Of a stretch of 64,000 bases of DNA, positions 45,081 through 54,715 are shown piece by piece (within the stretch, counting starts at the first letter, position 1; every line of letters starts with the position of its first letter). Under the pieces are notes generated by a model. It saw nothing but the letters and a program-made list of their open reading frames with translations. It was not told the DNA's origin and did not search any database. Source of the stretch: Apoda limacodes (taxonomy: Eukaryota > Arthropoda > Insecta > Lepidoptera > Limacodidae); assembly GCA_946406115.1 (NCBI GenBank), contig OX291544.1, positions 29,467,521 through 29,531,520 on the forward strand, read 5' to 3'. The position numbers were made by a program, and so were the translations under genes.

Positions 45081-46720
45081 CTGTAACGTGTTTTTGTTGT
45101 AGGAGGATACACCATTCAAAAAATCAATGATTCACCAGAGCTAACGTCACACTTCGCAATACACCACAAACATTTAGCGTCTATATCGCAAGACTCGTTA
45201 GCTCAGTAGGTTAGAGCGCCGATATAAAATTAATAGATACCATCGGAGGACGGAGGTTCAAATCCTTCACGAGTCAATCTTTTTATACTTTTATGGTGCC
45301 ATAAGTTCAAAATCTAATAAACCGACTACTGAAAAATCATGTTCTAAATAGTATGAAACAAGAAAATATTTTTAGTGTGTAATGAATTAAAAATAAATTA
45401 TTTACAATTGTATTAAATATGAGAAATGGACACTCAACTTCACCTATTGTATTATTCAATACTTATATTAATAACTAAACAAAAACAACTAATTAAATTA
45501 TTTGTGATCAAATTAATTTACAATGTATTGATATGTAAGTACCTACAAAACAAATGGTTATCATTGTGTAATTTTAACATTGAATTTTAGGGTTCCGTTC
45601 CCCAAGGGTAACAAACGGGACCCTATTACTGAGACTCCTCTGTCCGTCCGTCCGTCCATTTGTCACCAGGCTGTATCTCATGAACCGTAATATATAGACA
45701 GTTGAAATTTTCACAGAAATTTATTTTCTGTTGCCGCTTCAAATACTAAAAAACAATAAAATAAATATTAAAGGGGCTCCCATACAACAAACGTGATTTT
45801 TTTGCTAGTTTTTGCTTGATATTGATAACAGCAACAGGTAGACGCTTAAAATATTCACAAAATATTTAGCTATATATTCACTTCAAAAATAAATAATTTT
45901 ATTAACAGTAAAACCAATAACTTAAGGGGGGCTCCATTACAACAAACGTGATTTTTTTGCCGTTTTATAGCTAATGGTATGGTACGTGCGCGAGTCCGAC
46001 TAGCATTTGTTTTTATGATTGGTAATTTATTTATGGTATTTGAAAATGTATGACGATTTTACTAAGTGGCGAATAAATTATTCATGATTCTTTTGTTTCC
46101 TCTGGTTTCGTCGGATACGTCGTAAAAAGTACAGTGTTCAACTCTGATGCAAGTGATCTATCCATCTCGCTTCGTTCGTTCGTGTACCTGAATATTTCGG
46201 ATGTAATTGATTGCTTACATCCCATGTTCAATCTATTTGAAATGGAATTCCTGGTTATAAACTATAAGCAAATGAGTTATATATGAGCACAAATGCTATC
46301 GACTTAAAAGTAGGCACAGTTGCACACACTTAGGTGCTTTCTTATTTTGTATAAAAAGACCTTCTTAGTTATGGAAATGGAGTCTTAAAAGGAGCTTTAA
46401 ATTTATAAGTGAGGTTACAAACGAGAAATGAGATGTCATATGAACGGGCTTTGTTTACAAATTCCAATATAATTAAAAAAAAATACATTAAATATAAAAA
46501 TAAAATAAAGTTCACACGTATCACTTTACCCTTCATCATTTATCACTTTACCCTTCATCATCATTTGACGACCCAAAAGAGCTATCAAGAAGCCTATGTA
46601 ACTTGTGTTAACAAAGCTTAGCGCTATCAAATTTTTCAAAATTATCGCGTTTAATTACTTAGTTTAATAAAATAAACCAATTATTAAACGTGTATTTCGA
46701 CATTTTAGCTACTAAACCAA
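45081..46720 (+). repeat. Composite dispersed repeat, copy C, 3' part
   Basis: It resumes 'gtaacgtgtttttgttgtag', then tRNA-like unit C, a flank nearly identical to copy B, a common lepidopteran repeat (45,590-46,013) and the block shared with 40,840-41,240 and 37,440-37,870 (46,040-46,720). Confidence 0.85.
45192..45275 (+). tRNA. tRNA-like unit C, perfect acceptor stem, enlarged anticodon loop
   Basis: This is the best-preserved of the three units. The acceptor GACTCGT/ACGAGTC pairs at all seven positions. D-stem GCTC/GAGC, anticodon stem CCGAT/ATCGG and T-stem GGAGG/CCTTC (one G-T pair) all form. The anticodon loop is 18 nt (ATAAAATTAATAGATACC), 11 longer than normal. A box (tagctcagtaggttagagcg) and B box (ggttcaaatcc) are intact, with T5 at 45,280-45,284. 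It sits inside a dispersed repeat shared with units A and B. Confidence 0.55.
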
Positions 46721-46794
46721 AACCCATGGTAAAACTGATAATTAAGGCATATACCTACGAGAATTAATCTCATAATGGAAGAACTATCTAGATA

Positions 46795-46853
46795 TAGGTA
46801 AGGTAGTACGGAACCCTCGGTGCGCGAGCCGGACTCGCACTTGGTCGGTTTTT
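46795..46853 (+). repeat. Tail of common lepidopteran repeat
   Basis: 'acggaaccctcggtgcgcga' followed by 'gccggactcgcacttggtcg' and a T-run is an isolated 3' end of the repeat at 40,474-40,752. Confidence 0.7.
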
Positions 46854-48053
46854 TTTATCGTATTAAATCTTTTTTTTTTCCATTTTTTTTTTGGTTTTTC
46901 AATGAAAGACGTTTTTGAGGGCGCTGAATTAAAATCTTTTATCAGTTTTTTTCAAATTTCAAGATGGCAGATCCAATATGGCATCTTTTTTAAAAAAAAA
47001 ATTGTTTCAAAGAAACTAATAGCTGTTTGATTTTCGAGGGTGCATGATTCAAATTGAAAAACACTGTTTGAAAATTCAAGAGGTCGGTGCCCATTTTATT
47101 GCCATAATTCTTCAATATCAAGAAATACAAAAAGAAGGCCGACCATTTTTTTATTTTTTTTTGGACAGTGAGCTTTTAATATTAAATTCGACAGGATTTA
47201 CTTTGTAGATAAACTTTGTAGATTGTAGATAGAGTAAAAATAAATAATAGTAGGTGGCGGAGTTAGAAAGCTCGTCGGACAGCTTCAGGAAGTTTTGCTG
47301 GTCTCCTTGCCAACTTTGTTCCGCAACAATGCGATTAAAGTCAGCTCAGGGAATGGCGACGACACTTTTCGAACAAACACTATGCGTGGATAGGTATCTG
47401 CTGCCTTATATATTATACGTCTTTCATTAGACTTAGAATCAATTTGTGACTTTTTACAACTGCACAGATTTTGCTGGTTTTTTCACTGTTAAATTACTTC
47501 TACCCTACTTATTAAATAAATAATATCATATTCCAATCGTATGACAATCATAAATTATTTCATATATAAAAACATTTTCAGAAAAAAAATAACCGGCTTC
47601 AAAATGCCGGATGCACTAAAAAGGTAAAAATAATGACTTATTTCCAAAAGTCTGATCTGAATTACAGTTTGAAGTTGGTTTCATGCAAGTGAAGTGTGTT
47701 ATATGGGTCAATCAACTTTTTTATGCAGTAAATCAACTTTTTGTGCAAAATAATATTTTTACAATATTCGGCTTAAAACAATGTTTAATTAGTAAGAAAA
47801 CTCTTTAGGTTTACAAAGCTACGTAGAACAGCGAACCATTCCCTTAATTTACTGTTTTTTTTACTGTAAACCTAAGATGAGTCAGCTATAAACGTCCCCT
47901 AGGTCACAAATACTGTTTCAATTATATATGAAGGAAAACACAACGATTAAATTACGATGCATTTATTTTGGTTTATAATATTATTGCGCATAGCTACATA
48001 TAATCAAACGCTAGCATTACAGCCATAAACAAAATAAAACAACTCACATTGTG
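46854..48053. other. AT-rich, no gene
   Basis: Homopolymer T-runs, then unremarkable sequence. 47,270-47,410 is GC-richer ('gctcgtcggacagcttcagg') without a convincing frame. 'atatgggtcaatcaactttttt' (47,704-47,725) recurs inverted at 53,850-53,873, and TCCCCTAGGTCAC lies at 47,895-47,907. Confidence 0.5.
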
Positions 48054-48282
48054 TCTCCTGAGTCACGCTTGCTAAAAATTTTCTTTATTTTTAAATTTAT
48101 ATACTTTTAGAGTCAACCTGCATAGAAACTATGAATATCACATAAAAAAATTATACATACGATAAAGTTTTTATTATAAACTAGGGGCTAAGTTTAATAA
48201 TTTACGAGTAACTAAAAAAGGCGTGGCTTGAAAATAGGGGACACTAAGTGATCCAAGAGACAAATAAATGTGACTCGGGAGA
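48054..48282. mobile_element. Short MITE, TCTCCTGAGTCAC ends
   Basis: 229 bp bounded by TCTCCTGAGTCAC and, reversed, TCTCCCGAGTCAC. The pairing extends two bases further (TG). There is no coding capacity. It belongs to the same family as 48,584-48,804 and 53,229-53,449 by its ends. Confidence 0.6.
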
Positions 48283-48420
48283 CAACTAGAACATAATCTA
48301 TCTTATAGATGATATACATCTATCTATTATATTATGAATAGTGGATTTTATCACAAACTTCTTTGTTACCTACGTTAACAAAAAGCCATATTTGTACTCT
48401 GAACTTAAAATAATAACAGA

Positions 48421-48567
48421 GATCAACTATAAATCACATTATCACGGATCAAGAACTTGAGATCAAAAGAAAACCGCTGTTGATAAACTCTAAAGCGTTG
48501 ACAGTAAACTAATCAAAATAATAACAGAGATCAACTATTAATCACATTATCACGAGCCAATTATTGA
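48421..48567. repeat. Flanking repeat with inverted copy in the palindrome spacer
   Basis: 'gatcaactataaatcacatt' to 'aatcaaaataataacagaga' (48,421-48,537) is present inverted at 50,874-50,983. A partial direct repeat of its start lies at 48,515-48,560 (period about 107 bp). It sits just outside the left palindrome arm. Confidence 0.85.
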
Positions 48568-48583
48568 GTTTAATTATTGAGTA

Positions 48584-48804
48584 TCTCCTGGGTCACGATA
48601 AATAATTGCTCTATTGGTGGTTAGTTATGCTCGCGTTTTCAAATTAGCCAATCGGAGACGTTTCTGAAAATCACCTGATGTAGTCAGACATTTTAAAAAG
48701 CGTTCCGAACTCGCTTCAGTTGGCTTTGGCTCGCAGTGAGTATGCGTGTGTTAATTTCGTGTCTGCTTGGTGACGTAAAAAAGGTACGTTTGTGACCCAG
48801 AAGA
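48584..48804. mobile_element. MITE at outer edge of left arm
   Basis: 221 bp bounded by TCTCCTGGGTCAC (48,584-48,596) and GTGACCCAGAAGA (48,792-48,804). It is non-coding and is mirrored by 53,229-53,449 in the right arm. Confidence 0.7.
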
Positions 48805-49020
48805 CATACTTCGTAATTTGATTGTGAAGTCATAGAAACTTTCTCGATGTTGATAAAATCCTATCTTGATTTAAGCTATCTAATGGTGCCTGATGGTCCA
48901 GAACTTTTACCTGAGCTCAAACATTTTGTTTGACTATGAATTCATAGCGATGACCTGGTAATTTTTTGAGGCTGGTCATGGGAAAGGCCTAGGAGATGGT
49001 GTTGGTGGTTATTTAAAGCG

Positions 49021-50853
49021 GTCGAAATGATTCGGTTGCTAGAAGAATGCAACAACGAAAAGAAAAAGAGTTTTTACAGCGGCCGCTCCATCCACATTTA
49101 ATGTGGACTTTTGTAATATTAAATGTGTGTGGCGTATCCACGCAAATCTTAACGCAGTCCACCTCCATTCTTTTTCTAACGGAGACGCAGTATCCTATTC
49201 GGCCGATACATCATACCTTCATTATTCCGGCTACAAACTCGAGCACAATTTTGTGAGTCGTGCCGATGTATGTATGTTCGTCCGGGAGGATATCTGCTGC
49301 CGCCGTCTTCATAGCCTTACGCGTGATGCGCGTAGATCACGGCGGCCACACTCGTATCTTTGCGTGCCTATACAGGTTTCATAGCGGTGACACGGACGTA
49401 GCTCGACTCTTCACGCACCTGAGCTTGACGACTGACAACAGAAACCAGAACCAAAACCTTTAACACCTACCATCGTGAGAGGCTCAGTTCTGTAACCAAT
49501 AACTACGCAGAGATATCTGCTCATGAATTCGCTCTGACCTATAGATGGTACTTTATCCAACAAGAATACCAGGTATAGGGCACCATACGAGCTCCTTACT
49601 GGACCTTCTGCTGACTACATGTACGGACGGATATTTCATCATAGTGGATGCGCCTTTAGGCTCCTCGGACCACTGAACTGTCTCGTTCGGACTCAAGTGT
49701 CATGCACACAACCCGATCCATCGGGGTCAACTAATTGGCATCGTGTGTGGCATTATAAGTCGGCAGACTGGGATGGATTGCGAGAATTTTAAGCATCGTA
49801 CCTTTGGAGGCAGATCTGCTTCAGCTCAGAAGATCACTAAGACAATCCTCGCTGGTATGGAATGTTATATTCCTAACCCGTGAGTAGCTGCCGGCGTCAA
49901 AACGACCGTGGTTTAATAGGTCTTGCAGAGAAGCTAAAATTCTTAAGCATACTGCATATGAGGCTTGGAACACGGCTCGTAATAATAAGGACCCGAATAT
50001 TTCTGAGGTGAAACGCAAACTAAATGCTGCCTCGAGGTTCCATCTGGCAACTGTCAGAGTAAAATTCCAATTCATCGGCAAAATAGGTGGGCGACTAGCG
50101 AGCTATGCATCTGGGAGTCGTGCTCTCTGGTCGCTTGCCAAAGCTGCCGAAGGGAACTTTTGCCAGTCGTCGTTACCACCACTACGAAAGACCGATGGTG
50201 ACTTGGCCCATAGTGCTCAAGAGAAAGCCGATCTACTGGGCAGTCTCTTTGCCTGAAACTCGAATATGAACGATGAAGGCGCTGTACTACCTACTATACC
50301 ATGGTGCGGTAAGACCATGCCGGAAATCTACATTACACAGCGGGAGGTCCGGCGTGCGTTGCTTTATCTAGACGTTAATAAGTTGAGTGGGCCAGATGGT
50401 ATACCAGCAGTAGTGCTTAAGCAGTGTGCTCCTGAGTTATGTCCTGTACTCACGCGCCTCTTCGCGCTTTCCTACCACACTAGGCAATTTCCGTCTTTGT
50501 GGAAGACTGCGATTGTGCACCCTGTGCCCAAAAAGGGCGATAGATCAGATTCATCATTCATCGAATTACGGGCCTATCGCTATTACCTCTCTCCTCTCCA
50601 AGGTGATGGAGCGTGTGATCAACACACAGCTTCTAAGATACCTAGAAGAACACGACTTAGTCAGTGACCGTCAATATGGCTGGCTAGTGTATCTAACACA
50701 CCGATGGGCACTAGCCATTGAGAGTCAGGGGGAGGCATTGGCATGTAGCTTAGACATAGCGACGGTGTTTGATCGGGTCTGGCACCGGGGTCATCTATTG
50801 AAGTTGCCATCTTGCGGAGTGCCCGAGGGTTTGTGCAAATGGGTTGCTCATTT
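49021..50853 (+). pseudogene. Jockey-like endonuclease-RT, in left palindrome arm
   Basis: An endonuclease region comes first (49,047-49,463, two frames; HLHSFSNGDAVSYSADTSYL, YSGYKLEHNFVSRADV, RVDHGGHTRIFACLYR) and continues degraded to about 49,870. RT follows: LNAASRFHLATVRVKFQFIG, then PDGIPAVVLKQCAPELCPVL, HPVPKKGDRSDSS, LVSDRQYGWLVYLTHRWALA and SLDIATVFDRVWHRGHLLKL. It ends after VPEGLCKWV at the arm end, before the YxDD motif. It has stops and frameshifts and is 3'-truncated. It belongs to the same family as 54,716-56,058. Confidence 0.9.
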
Positions 50854-51150
50854 AGTATCATGCTCATAGTTGATCTCTGTTATTATTTTGATTAGTTTAC
50901 TGTCAACGCTTTAGAGTTTATCAACTGCGTTTTTTTTATCTCAAGTTATTGATCCGTGATAATGTGATTTATAGTTGATTGTTATAGTTAATTGACAGCA
51001 CAGCACAGAGCCTTGCCAGCATTAATGTCCATGCAATCAGAGCAACTACCGTCAACTACGGTTCGTTTGCGTCTGCCGGACAAAAATCGGGTCTGGCACC
51101 GGGGTCATCTATTGAAGTTGCCATCTTGCGGAGTGCCCGAGGGTTTGTGC
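50854..51150. repeat. Palindrome spacer made of rearranged pieces
   Basis: In order: 50,874-50,983 is an inverted copy of 48,421-48,537. 50,995-51,082 is a minus-strand Jockey piece matching 55,701-55,790, with a short deletion. 51,083-51,150 is a plus-strand Jockey piece matching 50,775-50,845. The spacer therefore holds breakpoints in both orientations. Confidence 0.85.
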
Positions 51151-51242
51151 AAATGAGCAACCCATTTGCACAAAACCTCGGGCACTCCGCAAGATGGCAA
51201 CTTCAATAGAAGACCCCGGTGCCAGACCCGATTTTTGTCCGG
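51076..51242. repeat. Near-perfect ~80-bp hairpin at the palindrome centre
   Basis: 51,076-51,155 pairs with 51,163-51,242 around a 7-nt loop (agcaacc), with about two mismatches visible (ggggtcatc versus ggggtcttc; gagggttt versus gaggtttt). Both halves are Jockey RT sequence. Confidence 0.92.
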
Positions 51243-53040
51243 CAAACAACGTCGCTATGTCTAAGCTACATGCCAATGCCTCCCCCTGACTCTCAATGGC
51301 TAGTGCCCATCGGTGTGTTAGATACACTAGCCAGCCATATTGACGGTCACTGACTAAGTCGTGTTCTTCTAGGTATCTTAGAAGCTGTGTGTCACACGCT
51401 CCATCACCTTGGAGAGGAGAGAGGTAATAGCGATAGGCCTGTAATTCGATGAATGATGAATCTGATCTATCGCCCTTTTTGGGCACAGGGTGCACAATCG
51501 CAGTCTTCCACAAAGACGGAAATTGCCTAGTGTGGTAGGAAAGCGCGAAGAGGCGCGTTAGTACAGGACATAACTCAGGAGCACACTGCTTAAGCACTAC
51601 TGCTGGAATACCATCTGGCCCACTCGACTTATGAACGTCTAGAGAAAGCAACGCCCGCCTGACCTTCCGCTGCGTTATGGAGATTTCCGGCATGGTCTTA
51701 CCGCACCATGGTATAGTAGGTAGTACAGCGCCTTCATCGTTCATATTCGAGTTTCAGACAAAGAGACTGCCCAGTAGATCGGCTTTCTCTTGAGCACTAT
51801 GGGCCAAGTCACCATCGGTCTTTCGTAGTGGTGGTAACGACGACTGGCAAAAGTTCCCTTCGGCAGCTTTGGCAAGCGACCAGAGAGCACGACTCCCAGA
51901 TGCATAGCTCGCTAGTCGCCCACCTATTTTGCCGATGAATTGGAATTTTGCTCTGACAGTTGCCAGATGGAACCTCGAGGCAGCATTTAATTTGCGTTTC
52001 ACCTCAGAAATATTCGGGTCCTTATTATTACGAGCCGTGGTCCAAGCCTCATATGCAGTATGCTTAAGAATTTTAGTTTCTCTGCAAGACCTATTAAACC
52101 ACGGCCGTTTTGACGCCGGTAGCTACTCGCGGGTTAGGAATATAACATTCCATACCAGCGAGGATTGTCTTAGTGACTGCGGCTGCGTAGACGTCAGGAT
52201 CTTCTAAGCTGAAGCAGATCTGCCTCCACGGGTACGATGCTTAAAATTCTCGCAATCCATCCCAGTCTGCCGACTTATAATGCCACACACGATGCCAATT
52301 AGTTGACCTCGATGGATCGGGTTGTGTGCATGACACTTGAGTCCGAACGAGACAGTTCAGTGGTCCGAGGAGCCTAAAGGCGCATCCACTATGATGAAAT
52401 ATCCGTCCGTACATGTAGTCAGCAGAAGGTCCAGTAAGGAGCTCGTATGGTGCCCTATACCTGGTATTCTTGTTGGATAAAGTACCATCTATAGGTCAGA
52501 GCGAATTTATGAGCAGATATCTCTGCGTAGTTATATGTTACAGAACTGAGCCACTCACGATGGTAGGCGTTGAAGGTTTTGGTTCTGGTTTCTGTTGTCA
52601 GTCGTCAAGCTCAGGTGCGTGAAGAGTCGAGCTACGTCCGTGTCACCGCTATGAAACCTGTATAGGCACGCAAAGATACGAGTGTGGCCCCCGTGATCTA
52701 CGCGCATCACGCGTAAGGCTATGAAGACGGCGGCAGCAGATATCCTCCCGGACGAACATACATACATCGGCACGACTCACAAAATTGTGCTCGAGTTTGT
52801 AGCCGGAATAATGAAGGTATGATGTATCGGCCGAATAGGATACTGCGTCTCCGTTAGAAAAAGAATGGAGGTGGACTGCGTTAAGATTTGCGTGGATACG
52901 CCACACACATTTAATATTACAAAAGTCCACATTAAATGTGGATGGAGCGGCCGCTGTAAAAACTCTTTTTCTTTTCGTTGTTGCATTCTTCTAGCAACCG
53001 AATCATTTCGACCGCTTTAAATAACCGCCAACACCATCTC
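51151..53040 (-). pseudogene. Jockey-like endonuclease-RT, in right palindrome arm
   Basis: This is the mirror of the left-arm copy. Endonuclease frames lie at 52,986-52,555 and RT at 52,002-51,754 and 51,744-51,109. The latter is open for 211 codons (PDGIPAVVLKQCAPELCPVL, HPVPKKGDRSDSS, LVSDRQYGWLVYLTHRW). A 4-bp deletion puts ACDTQLLRYLEEHDLVSD in frame where the left arm is frameshifted. After SLDIATLF the protein runs into the rearranged centre. It is non-functional. Confidence 0.9.
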
Positions 53041-53228
53041 CTAGGCCTTTCCCATGACCAGCCTCAAAAAATTACCAGGTCATCGCTATGAATTCATAGT
53101 CAAACAAAATGTTTGAGCTCAGGTAAAAGTTCTGGACCATCAGGCACCATTAGATAGCTTAAATCAAGATAGGATTTTATCAACATCGAGAAAGTTTCTA
53201 TGAATTCACAATCAAATTACGAAGTATG

Positions 53229-53449
53229 TCTCCTGGGTCACAAACGTACCTATTTTACGTCACCAAGCAGACACGAAATTAACACACGCATACTCACTGC
53301 GAGCCAAAGCCAACTGAAGCGAGTTCGGAACGCTTTTTAAAATGTCTGACTACATCAGGTGATTTTCAGAAACGTCTCCGATTGGCTAATTTGAATACGC
53401 GAGCATAACTAACCACCAATAGAGCAATTATTTATCGTGACCCAGGAGA
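53229..53449. mobile_element. MITE at outer edge of right arm
   Basis: 221 bp bounded by TCTCCTGGGTCAC (53,229-53,241) and GTGACCCAGGAGA (53,437-53,449), a perfect 13-bp inverted repeat. Mirror of 48,584-48,804. Confidence 0.75.
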
Positions 53450-53465
53450 TACTCAATAATTGAAC

Positions 53466-54560
53466 GTAACGGGGTCAAATGTTTATGTTGTAAACATTAT
53501 ATCCTATTTCTGTGCCTGACATAAACATCCATCAGATTATTAAAATACATTAACTTTCTCATTTCCAACTACTATCGACTGCGATAGGATTTACAACATG
53601 GAAGAATTTTTTTGTGTCTTGAACAAAAGTAATGAGTTGATATTGCTGGGGGACAACAAAAAAATGTATAGGAAGATGAAATTTTCCCCTAGGTCACGTA
53701 TTTTTAACTGTTATTGTTAATTTTGTTTTTACGACTATATTGTTAATACTGTACGGACATCTATGTTTGTGATAGTGTTAAAGAAATAATAAACAAAACA
53801 ATATTTATTTTTTACGTCAACTTCTCTGGTAAGGACAAGATTTTACAAAAAAAAGTTGATCCGCCCATATACTGTTAGGTACTGTAGAGGTTACGACCTC
53901 TTGTTAAGTGTAAAGGAAGTAAATATGCTAGTGACCGTATTACGCAGCAAATACTTCGTAGTGGTTTTATGAAAATATAATAGATGGTGTCAGTGCGTTT
54001 TTAAACAAAAACAATTAGAATTTAGAGTTTGTCAGTATTTTTACATTGATTGACATTCCAGTGAAAATTATAGATCGGACAAGTCTATATAAATTTGGAG
54101 GGTCGATTCCTGTCTCTATCAGGGAGCCCTAGAATTTGTAGAATGGCCTAATATTGCCAGTAGACTTAGGGTAAGATACTCCAGTATCCAAAATGCACTA
54201 AGCATCGCCACCATTGCGATTAAATGTAGATATTAACCAATGTACCGACACGACGACCAGAAGCCTATTGAAGGATGGCCTAATGTAAGAAGACGTACTG
54301 CAGATAAGTTTAAAATTGTATAATAAATCTCCTAGGTAGCAGATGAGTCTAAAGGATGTATACTCTTGTGGCTATTGAAAAGAACATCTGAATACATAAA
54401 AGAACTCCCGATGTCGTCTTGTTATTAGCAGAGATCCCGATACCTAGTAAGAAATAGGCAGAAGCAGCTTCTTTACGCCCCCGCACGCTGCATGTGGTGA
54501 GTACGCCGTTGTCTGCTAAAACAGATGACAAAGGGATAGAGAAAGGTAAAATTATTAAGC
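53466..54560. other. No clear gene; edge of second gypsy element
   Basis: AT-rich with another TCCCCTAGGTCAC motif at 53,685-53,697 and a variant at 54,328-54,340. 54,380-54,560 may be degraded gag of the gypsy element that follows, but I cannot demonstrate this. No 5' LTR was recognised. Confidence 0.4.
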
Positions 54561-54564
54561 AATA

Positions 54565-54715
54565 ATGTCTCTAAATGTCCAAGAGTTATTTAGGAGAATG
54601 TCAGGTGATGGTTCAGAGGTATTAAAAGCCCTCAACGACATTGAGCACGGGGCTTATGTAGTAGTACTGAACAGGATAGGTATTTGGAAAGCGAATGGGA
54701 AAGCCAAGATAATTA
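54565..54715 (+). pseudogene. Putative gag fragment of second gypsy element
   Basis: The frame from ATG 54,565 encodes SLNVQELFRRMSGDGSEVLK, ALNDIEHGAYVVVLNRIG and IWKANGKAK. It is cut at 54,715 by the Jockey poly(T). Its assignment to the gypsy rests on position (same strand, directly upstream of the protease once the Jockey insertion is removed), not on a recognised gag motif. Confidence 0.4.

Larger units (their letters stand above)
48569..50853 (+). repeat. Giant palindrome, left arm
   Basis: About 2,285 bp that is repeated in inverted orientation at 51,151-53,465. From outside in it holds an AT-rich edge, a MITE (48,584-48,804), ~215 bp of unique-looking DNA, and a Jockey-like endonuclease-RT region (about 49,021-50,853). 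Differences between arms are scattered single bases plus a few small indels (for example a 4-bp deletion in the right arm within 'gtgtgatcaacaca'), so the arms are close but not identical. Confidence 0.95.
51151..53465 (-). repeat. Giant palindrome, right arm
   Basis: The reverse complement of 48,569-50,853 with scattered substitutions and small indels. Its outer edge 'tactcaataattgaac' mirrors 'gtttaattattgagta' on the left. Beyond 53,465 the flanks are unrelated. Confidence 0.95.

Noticed and set aside
45192..45275. Bacterial contamination carrying tRNA-Lys
   Set aside because: The unit lies inside a repeat present three times with long eukaryotic-type flanks, has no encoded CCA, and has an abnormal anticodon loop.
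46409..46621. 70-codon frame in the composite repeat
   Set aside because: The same repeat at 40.8 and 37.4 kb gives different, broken frames; there is no conserved protein.
48569..53465. Palindrome as a pure assembly artefact
   Set aside because: Not fully excluded, but the arms differ by substitutions and small indels and the centre holds rearranged pieces, which a simple fold-back artefact would not give.
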